NCBI GenBank assembly: GCA_958299035.1
Contig: CATQJL010000305.1
Location: 33,865,733 to 33,929,732, forward strand
Length of the DNA: 64,000 nt
Direction: 5' to 3'
Origin: Cylicocyclus nassatus
Taxonomy: Eukaryota; Nematoda; Chromadorea; Rhabditida; Strongylidae
The notes below the pieces were generated by a model, which had not been told where the DNA came from, made no database searches, and was given only the letters and a program-made list of their open reading frames with translations. Positions 36,143-48,300 of this stretch are shown here, piece after piece (positions within the stretch are counted from its first letter, which is position 1; each line of letters begins with the position of its first letter). The translations under genes and the position numbers were made by a program.

Positions 36143-38658
36143 ACGAAAGCGGCCGACCTATGACTTGCAGTCAAGGACTAGGTTGAACCCAAGCACGCAG
36201 AAGTTATAATGGGACAGAGCGGATCCAGCCTTTTTGCTGAATGTTATTCAATCTTCCAAAGCTAAAGTATCTCCTGGCAGCAGTACTGTGTGTTGGAAAC
36301 CCCTTCTGTGAAAATCCAGATTCCTTGCCTTTTCTGCAGAAAAAAATTGCAGCGAATGTGCGTATTCCAAGCGCATCTCCAAACACCCGCACAAATAACT
36401 CTTTCCGGAAGTTTATAAGTGTTCAGGAAGATTTTATGTTTTGACAAATTTGGTTGCACAAACTGCGAAACTATAACCGTTTGCAGATTTGTCGATTGTT
36501 TCATAGAATATTTGTGCATCAATTTTAGGTGGCAGTGGGCATGGGTATATTAAGAAACAGCAGGATAACAAAGAATAATTTCCCTTGATGAACACATGAG
36601 TGTGTGTTTTACCTTGAACAGATTTTGACCCCTGTACAAGCTGCATCCACTTTTTTTCAAAAGCGTACATGTTGAAGGATTCAGTGTGGAATTTTGGGTA
36701 GGGGACTATATGTCGCCGATAGGCTCCACCCCTCGCGGGCAGCTGCTACAAGCTGCTCTGTAATTTTGTGATTAAATGGCTGCCTGGTTTGTTGCAGATG
36801 TCGTTGTGGGACCCCCTCCCCCCCCCCCCCTACCCCGGCGACATCCTCTACCTTGGGATCTTTTTCGGTACTTGTTCTTAGTTCATTCACCTCACTTTTG
36901 CTCACTTGCAATGCGATGCTTTTCAATGTTAGCCCTAATTCGCATGCGGAACAACTAACAATAAGATGTCACAGTTACTTTGAAATCGATTTAAACTTAC
37001 TTTTCTGTGACTTGTAGCGTCGTATTACTGCTGCAAATATCCTACATGAAATTCTTGATTGTGTATTGAAAAAATGATGGTGTATACTAATGCTCCATTT
37101 TCTGATCTTAATTTCTAGAACTGTGAAGAAAGATGAAGCGTAGCAAGCGTACTGATGGTTACAGTCGGCCGCACTATTTACCGAGAGATACCTTGTTTTC
37201 TGTCAACCAAATTGCAGAAGTGATATGAAGCATTTTTAACTACAATTTCGGAACATTTGGTTTATAATTGTTCTGGAAGAAATCAATGTATGCAGTTCGG
37301 CAAAGGAGAACAGCAGCGGTGCTTATTGAAAAGCATCATGGTTGACTGTTTGAAATAAGATGCAGGAACCCCAGGTAAGAATTTGGTGGATAAAGCATAA
37401 TTTGTCGTAGAGCAGATAAAGTGTGGTTATAATTATACGAATATCCCATATTTTGAGAATTTTAAAGCTTTTAGAAGGGACTCAAAGAGCCTCGGTACTC
37501 CATAGAAGAGCATAGCCGAAAACGGTATACCTGGCACAAACAATGATAATCGGTGTCAATTTCTGGAATGTTTTTTGCGTTGAAAGCGAGATTCAAGCGG
37601 TCTACTATATTATACGAGCACCTCAGACGGGCCTCCTTTTTTTCACTATAATTTGTTAGAAATATAAAATCCCCGCCTTCTTGTCGTGATTTTTGACCAA
37701 TTCCAATCTTACCCTAGAGTTGGCATGATTGTGAGTCTCTTAGCTTCTGAAGTTCTACGATAAAGTAAACACCTAGTATGTAAAATTGTGTACTATATTT
37801 GGCTAGAAATTAGCAGTGAGCTTTTATTCTGACCACGCAGGCGTCATTCCACCAAACAACTGTCCTTACTATTGTGATCACATCTTTACTTGATTAGCTC
37901 CATAGCCTCCTAGTTCCGCAAAAACTCAAAAAATTCAGCACGGATACATCATCATGCAAACAGAGCACCTGCTCCATCTCGAAACAGAAGCTGAGTCATG
38001 ATGCTCCACATCGTGCTAAGCCTAACGTAAGGTTAGACCGTGGTTCAAAAAGAGAACGAGAAGGCAGAGACCTCTCAAGCGTCGAGCAAAATGTCTATAG
38101 AAAAATTTATTTCTCTCATAGCATTGGTAGAAGTTAACTGGAGTCTTTGAACCACAGAAAAACGGAAGTTTTTAGAGCGTGCTGTCTCCAAAAACATTTT
38201 AAGCCCTCGGGAAAGAGTAACGCTCCTCTTTTTCAACTGGGTGTGTTTATCAGGTACCCCAGACCTTATTACTGTAACTTCACAAAAAATTTTGAATTTC
38301 AGGATTGTTTGAGAAAGAGAACCTCGTCTGCGGTGTTCGTATACTTGTGAACCGAATCGCATTCGCGCAACATTCCTAAAATTGACTGCGATCGTTCTTT
38401 TGCAGCGTATACCATTTTCGACTATGCTCTTTCACGTGGTACCAATGAGTTCTTGAGTTTCTTTCGAAAAGTTCCAAAACTCCCAGAATTTGGAGAAAAA
38501 AAATTTGAAAAATTTTAAAAAATTAAAAAAATATAAATTAAAAAAAAGTAAATATAAATTTAAGCCGCACTTTATAACTTCCAGAGGCAAAAATTATATT
38601 TTCCGTAAGTGCAAACTTCTTCGTAATCTGTGCTGCTATAGTTGACTGCACAGAAGCG

Positions 38659-38792
38659 CCCGGATTGAGTGCACGCGAGCGTGTCTCTTGAGGGCTAACA
38701 TTGGCATTCGCGCGCATGATTCATCATAGCACCCGTACTCGGCAGCCGCGCTGCAAGCACGCTCGCGTGTGTTCAGACTACAGCAATCCGGG
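38659..38792. repeat. GC-rich inverted repeat
   Basis: CCCGGATTG at the left is matched by CAATCCGGG at the right, with CACGCGAGCGTG and CACGCTCGCGTG inside. A likely small MITE, 134 bases. Confidence 0.55.
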
Positions 38793-39299
38793 CTATTTCG
38801 TGTAGGCGACTTTAGCATTGGAATGACTTCAGCAAAAGAATGAACTTCGAGAACAACTGCGACTGTTCTTAATGGCAACTTGCAACACACTATCACTCTT
38901 GTGTGCAAATTGTGGTCTCCCAAATCAGACGATTTTATTCGGAACCAGTGCGTCACCTCCGCTTCGCGGATGTTCCACTGGCTCCCTATCCGTATGCCTT
39001 TCCCATGTTCGCATGAGAATGGATTCTGAGCATGACAAATGAATCGTAAACAACTGTTCATTCATGAAGCATCTCCATGTAAGATCGGTAATTTTGAGGA
39101 AAAAACTTTGTTGCAAGGAAACAGCGAATTCGAACGGATTACCTAGTTTATTTTAGCTTGATAATCGTCATAAGGATAATAGTCAAGTTGGGCTACATTT
39201 CGGTGCAAAAATCTTTTTGGTTTTGCCAAATAAAACCTTGCCAAATTGACTATCTACGCGTTCATCACTTTTTGGCGCTGTTTTCGTAAAAAAGCAAAC

Positions 39300-39635
39300 T
39301 TTTTGAGCACATCTTGGGCTAGAATTCATGGCGCGCAGAGTTACTTGTCAGGCAAATCATAACTTTGCAAAAGTCGAATTAGCGACCCAGTTTTGGGGCC
39401 AAAAGGCGAGTGGACCCGTTTGACGCGCAAACCAAATTTTGAGGGACCCGCTTATCGAACCGGCTCGTCCTTGCGCATGGTGGGCCTACACGCTGGCACG
39501 GTATGTTATGAAAATTTCAGCCCGATAGCTTAGTTGCAGCTTCCTCTATGAATTACGTGGCAGACAGATTTTCACACAGACAGACACACACACAAAAAAA
39601 AACGGACTGCCCTAGCGCGTTATTATAGTAGGATA
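39300..39635 (+). repeat. Probable 3' tail of a dispersed retro- or DNA element
   Basis: A GC-richer stretch with AGCCCGATAGCTTAGTTGC, then a CAGACAGA/CACACA microsatellite and A-run (39570-39602), then GCGTTATTATAGTAGGATAA. This layout resembles tails of dispersed elements in many invertebrates, but I see no coding region, so the class is not assigned. Confidence 0.4.
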
Positions 39636-42600
39636 ATTATACGTAGTCCTATCAACAGTCCCTCACCTAATTGAATTATTTTCTGGATTCGCCTCGTCAA
39701 GCCAATGTACAACGCTTGTTCCACGTGTTCTTACTCTTTGCAGTCCATTATGTGATAGATAATGACTTTATCGTCAAGCTTCCCCTCCAGGATCTTAAAA
39801 GTGGTGCAATCACGGAAAGCGTGCTCAGATGAGGGCCAACGTATATGTTGTTCAGATGTTTTACACTTATCCTCTAAGACTTGCCAAAGGGGTGGGTCGT
39901 GAACTGAACGTCAACCTATCTGGCAGACCACAATTTGTTGCCTAGTTTTGACCTGATAAAATGTTTGCAAGTGGATTCAAATCCAGGCTTAGATTAGTCA
40001 TTCAAGAGGATGGTTTGACACACAATATACATGCTGTGTGAATCGCAAATTTGAGGTTACAAATGGCTTAAGCAGCGTCTGCTGTTTTGATGCCGATTTT
40101 CAGAGCGAGACAATGACAATCTCACTTGCCTGAAAAGCTCTCAAGTAGTACTCCCTTATTCTCATCGCTTACCAAGGTTACAAATGAGAGTGAGCTCCGG
40201 CAGAATCAATTTCAGTTACGAAATATGACGGGCAAGCCGTCACTCATTGTTTTAATTAAGGCTGAATGAAACACGCGAAATTGCAGCTGGTGACCGCACG
40301 TTTATGGCAGTTCGTGCGGTAGGAATATAGGAATATGCGTGGAGACAGAAAGCAATCAGAATCTTGGAGCGTGGAAGCTGGAGAAAGGTCAAACGATGAC
40401 CATAAAAACACGGAATGTTTCCTTACCTACCGTAGTGACAAAATAAGTGGAGTTTGGTGTTTTCCTTCATGTTTCTTCTCTATAAGCATTGGTTTGCATG
40501 CAAGTCTCATGAGGATATGATACCCTCTCAGGCAGCGTTTAGGCAAATGCGGGTATTCGGACATCGTTTTTCGTGTTGAAAATAAGACCAAATGATGGCA
40601 ACGCTCTTCCAGATTTGGTTTCATTGTTACACTCGCAAAGAAGGCTTCAAACTAATTAACGAAGTGCTCTGCTTGCTTCAAAGCCCTTTGTCCCTTGGGA
40701 GAGGACAAGTGTTGACGTTCGCCATCGTAGGAGTGATGTTCGAAATGAAATATGCACCCGAGAGCGTTCATCAACAATGTTTCGTAGGAATGGAATTGCG
40801 CATTCACTCGCATTCTCAAATATGACCCAAAGATAAAGGTTTTCAGTTTCTACTCATAACATAATCTATACAGAGTTTTAGGTAAAGGCTCTCACAAATT
40901 TAATCATTCAGAGTAGTGACCTAATCTGATATAAAGTGTTTGGAGCTTCCGCTCAAAAACGTTCTTCGACAACAAGATACAAATCTAGATATAGGAAAAG
41001 ATCTCTTTTTCGCCTAATGCATTACTCCTTGAAGATGAATTAATTTACGAAGGTCTCCGGAAGTGTGAAAGATAAGGTGGGGCCTTGCGTTTTTTAGGTG
41101 CGCTTCAACATTTTGATAATGTAAATCATTCAAAGGTTCATTGCCAAGTTCTTTCGCAAGCAATCACACAAGGAATGCTGTCAATTTTAAGACTAAATTT
41201 TTATTTGCAGTGCTTCAAATACACAAAAGTCTAATGAAGAGTTGAAATGGAAAAACTGGACTATAAAACTTCTTTTCAGGACAACAGAAAGGAAAAAGCA
41301 GTTAGAATGCATCATATCAAATCTTTTGATTTGGTTTCTGATATTTTGCCGCGACCGCTGATCTGTTTTTAAAAGGACCATCTTTTCAGATTTGGTTAAA
41401 AATCCACTTGATCGTTTACAATATATTGCTTTCGTGGAATATCCTATTTACACCTACTAAAGAGCTAAGTAACGCATTACTTCTTCTAAAAACGTGAAGT
41501 AATACTTTTTTTGCAGAACCACTCCAACTCGTTACTAGCACTTTTTGAAAAGGATTACTCAGTTGAAAAGAATGCACTAGAAGTACATACGACATCGCGT
41601 TTGCATAAAAAATCGAGGTGAAAAAACGTTTGAGTACGCAAGTACGTAATTTTATTTATGTAGCATTTTGCATGTATAATGAAGTTAAAAGTTCTGCCAG
41701 TTTGGAAATTTCAACTTTCTGGGATTGATTGCTCAATAGTCAGGGCTTGAATCAAAACTGATTTCTGTGACTAGGAATCACAAAAGTGCGTTTTGTGGAG
41801 GGACTTACAATACCTCCAAACCTTGTTTTAAAGGATCAGCAACGTATGGCATAGAATTATTTTATGGCAAGCTTGAGTAGCTTGTGTGAAATCACGATTT
41901 TTACATAAGGGTACCAAGAATTTTTCCTTAGCAACTGCAAACTACTAGTGAAGATTTCTGTTACGGCTCATTGAAATATCGAAGGCAGTACAAGCCTCTA
42001 ACAAAAATGATTGCTCTGTGTAGCCATCTTTCCGCCATCACTTTTGCATGAAATGCAGTTCTGGCATATAATGGGGTCATCTTCAAGTATGTGAAGAAAA
42101 GTCAAGGTAAAACATTTTAGGTAAAAAAGTTGAATTGGATTTTTTCTAAAGTCTGCCTATTACAGTCTGAATTAGCGCATGATATTCGCTAGTTCATCAC
42201 AGAATAAGAGAACCGTATTGATACCTGGTATTACTGGAATAAAGGTGTTCTAAAAATTGCAGCTCTGTAAACGTTAATAACTCTCTTGCTTTGATATCTT
42301 TCGCTAAACACAAAGTACTATTCTGTGAAGCTGGCTTCAACTTGCATTCACAGTATGGAGCATATTGCCGATTCCTCTCCATTACTTCAGATTACTAGAA
42401 ACTTTGACTAGGATTTTAGTCTGCTGAGTGCCATATATTACCTGGGAAAGAAAGCCGAACAAGCCGAAAAACGCATACTAGGCAAAAGTCGTTGACTTTC
42501 AGAAAGATCGACTTTACTGTGATGATTCCATCTGAAGCTATCTTGGGTCAGTAACAACTATTTCTCAACGTTTGTCAGAATCAAATTACACCATTAAAAA

Positions 42601-42819
42601 GCTGAAGACACTCGTCGAAAGATGTGCAGTGAATTTAGCATGCATGAAAACCGTAATACAAAATTTTTCACATTTATGAAAAAAACTTTGTCAGAGGGCT
42701 ATTTCGCAATGGTTCTATATGTCACTCTTACCTTCACCCTACAATAACGAAGAACGGTCGGTGATTTGCTCTATTCTGTAAATTAAGTTGATGCCAGATC
42801 TACAGTATGGTGTCCAAAG

Positions 42820-43143
42820 CAGGGCTCGGCACGAGCTGGCACCAGGGAATTTTGAAAACGAAGTCCCCTTTGAAATTTGCCAATTTTTACGAAGTCCCCC
42901 TTGACTTTTGGGAAATTTTACGAAGTCCCCTTTGATCCTCAACGATATCCCCCCTAAAATCCTAAAAAAATCCCCAAAATCCCCCAAAAAACGAAACGTC
43001 GACTAAAAAAAAAAAAAAAAAAAAAAAAAAGGTCGCCGCCGCCAATTTTCCGTATGTCTTCGCCCACAAAAACGAAACCCCCTTTGCTTTTTGCCCCAAA
43101 AACGATATCCAGCTTGCCCCGTGCCAGCTGGTGCCAGGCCCTG
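42820..43143. mobile_element. hAT-type MITE with perfect 8-bp target duplication
   Basis: The ends CAGGGCTCGGCACGAGCTGG and, inverted, CCAGCTGGTGCCAGGCCCTG are matched with few differences. GTCCAAAG occurs immediately outside both ends (42812-42819 and 43144-43151). CAGGG termini plus an 8-bp target duplication are diagnostic of hAT elements. The interior has ACGAAGTCCCC repeats, an A-run near 43005-43030 and no coding capacity. Confidence 0.9.
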
Positions 43144-43151
43144 GTCCAAAG

Positions 43152-44368
43152 ATCGGCGAAAGATATCAGTTTAAGAGAGTTATCAAAGATCAAACAGTGT
43201 GCACAATATTATCGGACACCCGATTAAATGCCTATATAATTTGTGGATATTTCTTTGAGTTCCGTATCTCTGGCTCAGCAAACAATTTTTGGATAAAAAA
43301 AAGAAAATCTATTATTTTAAATTAGATTACCGTCCGAGATCAAATAGCGAAAGTGAAATGATTTCATCACCTCTTCTTTCATGTTCTGTTATATAAGGAT
43401 TCAATTGTCAGTCAGAGCTCTGCAAGGTGCAATACGATCCAGCCATGCAGCTTGACAAGCAAGAAAAAGCACCATGCTACTTTGTTCTTGAGGTGATGAA
43501 CGTTATTGCTCTACATATGTTAGGATAAAGCAGTTCAAATGCATGTCACCATACAATGCTGGCTTGAAAAACAGCCAAATACACTAACAAATTCAGGAAA
43601 TGTCTTTATCTTTAGATGTACAATAGAAAGTCGTTCTTTACGAGTGCAAAGAATGAGAGTGATGGAACTTCTGAAAAGTATTATAGAAAATGGAAAACTT
43701 TCTTTATTGCAGTAAAAAATATGCAGTACACAATGTGTGGTAGGATTTTCGAGAGGTAATCGTAGCAAGAAAAATTAACTAGTACACATTGCAGTGCAAT
43801 ACAACACAACAATAAGTATTTCTATTTTGATTCGAAAGGATTGCACTATCTCACACTCTCACTTTATTAAATTATTCGGTTTTTTCAACGCAGCATCGTA
43901 AATCAAACAATGCTGAGCGAAAACTGCAAAAAAAAACATTTCAAATGCTCCATTTGGTGAGAAGTCAGGCAAAAACTGTCTCACTACTAGTACAGACTCT
44001 TCATTTTGAATAATATCTTAGGAGTTTAGGGATGGCGGAGGGATGGAGGAATGAATTAGGCATAACACAAGCAGAATCTTTAACAATCTCTGGATTTTGA
44101 TTACCAACGAACAAATTTGAAATCGATTCAATTTATATATAGAAACCGTGAATGCTACAATAGGATTATTTATCTTAAGTTATTTCATTTTACAAAAGCA
44201 ATCGCCTGCGCACATTATAGAATAAAAAGGAGGCAGTCGAGTTGTGAGTTTGACTTTTGAATACGGTAAGTTTATGGTCTACATTTTTGAAATGACTGGA
44301 AAGCTGATAATTTCGCGAATTTCTGAATTAATTCACAGTTTCTTAATCGAAGCAAAACTAATACTACA
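43152..44368. other. Upstream of Flamingo, no supported gene
   Basis: AT-rich sequence between the hAT MITE and the TIR element. It may hold Flamingo promoter or upstream exons, but none is identifiable. Confidence 0.35.
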
Positions 44369-44736
44369 CAGTGGCGTACCTAGGGAGAGGAAGGGGGCAA
44401 TGGGTCGCAAAAATTCTGAAGGCTACATGAGCTCCGAACTGTGCAAGTGCCTATTTATACTTGTGAGTTATTGAAATAATTTCAAAAATTTGTAAAAATT
44501 AGCTTTACAAAAAGTTTTTTTCGGGAGCATGGCTACCGCTGCTCTAATTTTTTCCGAGATTTCGAGGTTGTGGACACGAAAAATTTCTGTGAAGATATCA
44601 AAAAAATCCTCGGAGTGCATGGCTAACCCCACGTACTTTTATCCAAAAAATACTTCTGTCCTCCTCCTTTCCCCCTCCCCCCCCCCCCCCTCCCCCCTCC
44701 CCCACCTTCCCAAGAGAGATCCTGGGTACGCCACTG
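44369..44736. mobile_element. TIR element (CAGTGGCGTACC ends) just upstream of Flamingo
   Basis: The left end CAGTGGCGTACCTAGG and right end CCTGGGTACGCCACTG are inverted repeats. CTACA directly flanks both sides (44364-44368 and 44737-44741), consistent with a short target duplication. The interior has a long C-run near 44670-44700 and no coding capacity. Ends resemble the 13774 element only in the first eight bases, so it is a related or convergent family. Confidence 0.75.
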
Positions 44737-44779
44737 CTACACATGTATATAGATATTAATAATTTCTATATTCAATGCT

Positions 44780-44954
44780 AACTCTTGCAGAAGCTCCGCC
44801 CACTCTAATCCTCGCGGAATGGTCGAAGCCTCGAAGCTGAGCCACCTGCCGCCTTGTCGCCATGCTGGTCAGCCAAAGCCACGCCCCCTTCCGAGGCATG
44901 TCCAAATAAGGACTGGCTGCTCAACAGCACTCTCCCTGAGCCCATTAGCTAATT
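44780..44954 (+). promoter_or_regulatory. Flamingo 5' leader/promoter: acceptor, GC boxes, CArG box, upstream ATG
   Basis: A good acceptor (ACTCTTGCAG) ends at 44790 and could be the spliced-leader site. The following 160 bases are GC-rich, unlike the AT-rich surroundings, with CTCCGCCCAC and CCACGCCCCC GC boxes and a perfect CArG box CCAAATAAGG at 44902-44911. An out-of-frame ATG at 44819 precedes the coding ATG. Which of these act in promoter, leader or upstream exon is inference. Confidence 0.4.
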
Positions 44955-45367
44955 ATGGCCTTAGCACTTCTACTACTGCTATTGATAGTTACCGTATACG
45001 TACAGTCACACAAAAGCTGCTGTATTCCACATCCTACGAATATTCACTGGCTTTCGCATGCTAAACCCCCGTGTTTGCATCCTGGACAGCCGATTTTCGA
45101 ATGGCCCGGGGGCAGCGATTGCTCGCAGAAGTTGGCTTTACATTCTGAACAGATCTCTGTGGACGAGACCGGCTTGGTCTTTGCCAAACAAAGACTTTGC
45201 TTCTACTCCACCATTGAAGTGATTGAGTACACCTACAAGTGCAAGGGCGATGCTCGCACTGGAAGGTTCAAAATTGGTCACCCGAAGTTTTCGAAGCAAA
45301 GGAGATTCAAGCGATGGCTGCGACGGAGAAATCCCGATCCTAATGCGATACACTTCCAACAAGAGAG
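44955..45367 (+). CDS. fmi-1: Flamingo exon 1: signal peptide and basic N-terminal region
   Basis: Residues 1-137. A leucine-rich signal peptide (MALALLLLLLIVTVYVQS) is followed by a cysteine-containing region with six cysteines between about residues 20 and 100. It ends in a strongly basic stretch including QRRFKRWLRRR. The Arg-rich run resembles furin-type sites, so propeptide removal before the first cadherin repeat is possible. The out-of-frame ATG at 44819 opens an 81-codon frame overlapping this exon. The donor GTAAGA follows at 45368. This region lacks a familiar domain. Confidence 0.92.
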
Positions 45368-48300
45368 GTAAGACGAGTCGTTCTTTCGTAATTCAATACT
45401 GCCAAGCTGCATAAAGTGATTTTTTTGCAGCGCTACTATGTACGAGGTATAGGTGTGCAGTTGCACAAAAAAACTTTTTGGACAAAAAACTTTGCAGATT
45501 TATTCCAAGATTTTTTATGAATTTCAAACCTAAATATAGAACTAATAACTATGATTCTCGCGCTAAGCTTGATATCAATCTTTCCATTCTTGCAAAATAT
45601 TCGTATCATAAATCATTGTTTTCTCTACCTTCTTTCTTTATGCCTGAGCACTCACTGGATCTAGTTGTTTTTAGTTTTGCAAAAAAAAAACTCCAACAAA
45701 CTTGTACGGCGCAGTAAAACTGAAGACTATATCCAGTTACAGTTTTATTTGTTAAAATAGCTCGCTTTATCTCGGAAAGGCTTCTCCTCGTCGAATTATG
45801 GCCTTTTTATTCTTCCTGATTTCTTAGGTCTTCAAAAGAACCTTTGCCGCCAAAATAAAATTGAGGAGCCCATTAGCATTATAATTTCGCAGTGAAGCCA
45901 ATCTCTAAGAATTTTTTACAGCTATGTGAAAGAACTTCTGGAATCTGCTAGTCCTGGAACCCTAGTTGTTGCCGTCAAAGCTACACATGCTGCTGACCAA
46001 CCCCTATATTACTCCCTAGCTGCACCACAAGATTCTAGATCACAAAATATTTTCACCTTGGATACGGTAAGTTTTTCACCTTTTCTCTTTTTCCATGGAT
46101 TTTTTGAACCTGTAAACTCAGATCTCTGGTGAAATTCGCCTCGCAAAATCGCTCGATCGCGAAATTTTGGATAAGCACGTTCTGAAAGTGACAGCTTATG
46201 AGCGGCTAGATCCAACAGTGTCATCGAGTGTGACTGTTACCGTAGACGTCTTAGATGTGCAGGACAATAGCCCGATTTTTGAAAGGGATTCATATTTTGC
46301 TGATATTCGTGAGGATGCACCGGTAAGTATTTTAGCCATCTTTACAATTCACGGCCTTCGTGTAAGAAGGAAAAACATCAATAATTGATTAGGATAAATA
46401 ACAAATATAGTATATCGCATTCCGGTAGCTTATTTCTTTTTCTTTCGATCTTTTGTTTCTATTCATAAAACTTCTCCAAAACAGATGCCTATTTCGATAT
46501 CGTATCCTGGCCACAATTCTGTGAATTCTCTGCCATCATTTTCTTCAACAAGCATTTTTTACCTGTTTTTTTTTCGGTATGTGCTCCTATCCTCACTTTA
46601 TATCGCAGAATTCCTTTATTTCGAGTACCTTGTTGTTACCTATGTTAATCACGCATTCTGCTAGTCCATTCTTTCTTCCTTTGTGATCTTCCCATTCACT
46701 ATTTATTAGCTGCCGGACTAGAATTGTGCAGCGAAAATAATCCAATACTAGAGACCACTATTATCGAGTCGAGTGCATTATGTGCATTAGCTGAATATCC
46801 TAGAAACCACATTATAGCAGCAAATCGCTCTTTCCATCGTTTTTGTGCTCATATTGATGCTTTATTTGATGCTTTCTATGTCGTGACCTTAGAACAATTG
46901 TTCGAAATTTGATTTATTCCTAACAATAACGATAACAACAAACCGTTTGGAGCTCTTACACCAGGCATGATTTGTATAGAAATCATTTCCGCCTCTGAAA
47001 AAGCATTCATTTAAAACCGTTCAGGCGGATTTGTCGAGGAAATTTTATCAAGATCTGTTGATATGTAAATGGAAGTGAAGAAAATACTTCTTGGATTCTT
47101 TTTTTTTCAACGATAACATCAAAACCATCTCCTTGAAAAGACCATTCTCCCAAACATCCTTTTGAACCATGCATTTCTTGTGATAATGACCCTTTTGGAG
47201 AAAGTGTCGTTCACCAAGATCCGCGCAAGCTAAAAAATTTCTGTCAGTTTCTATAAAAATTTTCTAGGGTATTCTTCTAACGTATTTGATCTTACCACCC
47301 TCATGTGCTTGAAGGCAATTTTTGCTGACAGAACCTCATCCACAATTTCATGCAAATCACGAAGTTACAAATCTACACAAAAATCAATCTCCCCCCCCCC
47401 CTTCTCCACTCCCGTTCTACATGCGCCTTTTATGGACTTTGCTTCTGGCAGAACGTCTTCCATTTCTCATTGTCTCGTAAATCCGCATTTGCTAATTCTC
47501 CGATGATATCCTCTCCAAATCCTCTTCCAGTCCATCGGTTTGGTTTTCCATTTCTAATACCGCCTAGCATTGCCGTCTCACTGGAATCGAGCATTGAATT
47601 GGCTTAACTCGCCTCGCCATTCAACCCCAGCCACCTTTCACCGCTGAATGTCTGCGCTCGCTCGACGTCAGTGTAGTACTCGCGTCCGTAAATGAGCGTA
47701 ATTGTGGTAACATTCTCTCGTTGACGAGGGGGGGGGGAGCTGGGGAAGTCCGATATGACTGCAATTTTCTGCTCTGTTTAGCCATTACGCCATACGAGCC
47801 GAAGGGGGATGAGATACGTCGACACTAACGCGTTAATCCGTTTTAGCTACGAGCACGGGGCTCAGTGAATAAGATACGTATTGATCGCGTTATTTTTACA
47901 TCTGGCAGCAGCCCCATCATCTTCTCATCTCCAATGGGTAATGAGGCAATTCGGGCTGCACCTGGAGATGTATGCATTTGGATGGTGGCCCCATTTTGCC
48001 TCATTTGGGCTTCCCGGTAACTAATGCTGCGTTTTTCTACGTGCTCGTTGACGTTGCCGGCTCATTTATGGCCTCAGAGGCCTAACGGAGTGCATACATT
48101 ACGGCGACTAACGCATTTATGGCATATTTGCATGGCGAAATTGAGTGCTGACATGGTGCTCGGGTTCGCAAGTCCCTGGAGACGAACGGAAATTGCCACC
48201 CGGCAAAAAGCGCATTTCAGAAGCGCCCACGAAGAACAATTTGAAATGCATTGCCTGGTGAGAAGAACGCCAGATCGAAAGCTATTTTTGGCTGACTGTA

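Larger units (their letters stand above)
36143..42811. other. Intergenic stretch between the foldback and the hAT element
   Basis: Holds the 38.66-kb inverted repeat and the 39.3-kb tail, a C-run at 36810-36830 and an AT-only patch at 38500-38565. The 141-codon frame on the minus strand (38636-39061) spans the inverted repeat and has no recognisable domain. Confidence 0.4.

Noticed and set aside
38636..39061. 141-codon minus-strand frame as a gene
   Set aside because: It runs through a GC-rich inverted repeat and lacks any recognisable domain or splice structure.
39960..39990. tRNA B-box-like GGATTCAAATCC
   Set aside because: No A-box or cloverleaf arms could be drawn around it.
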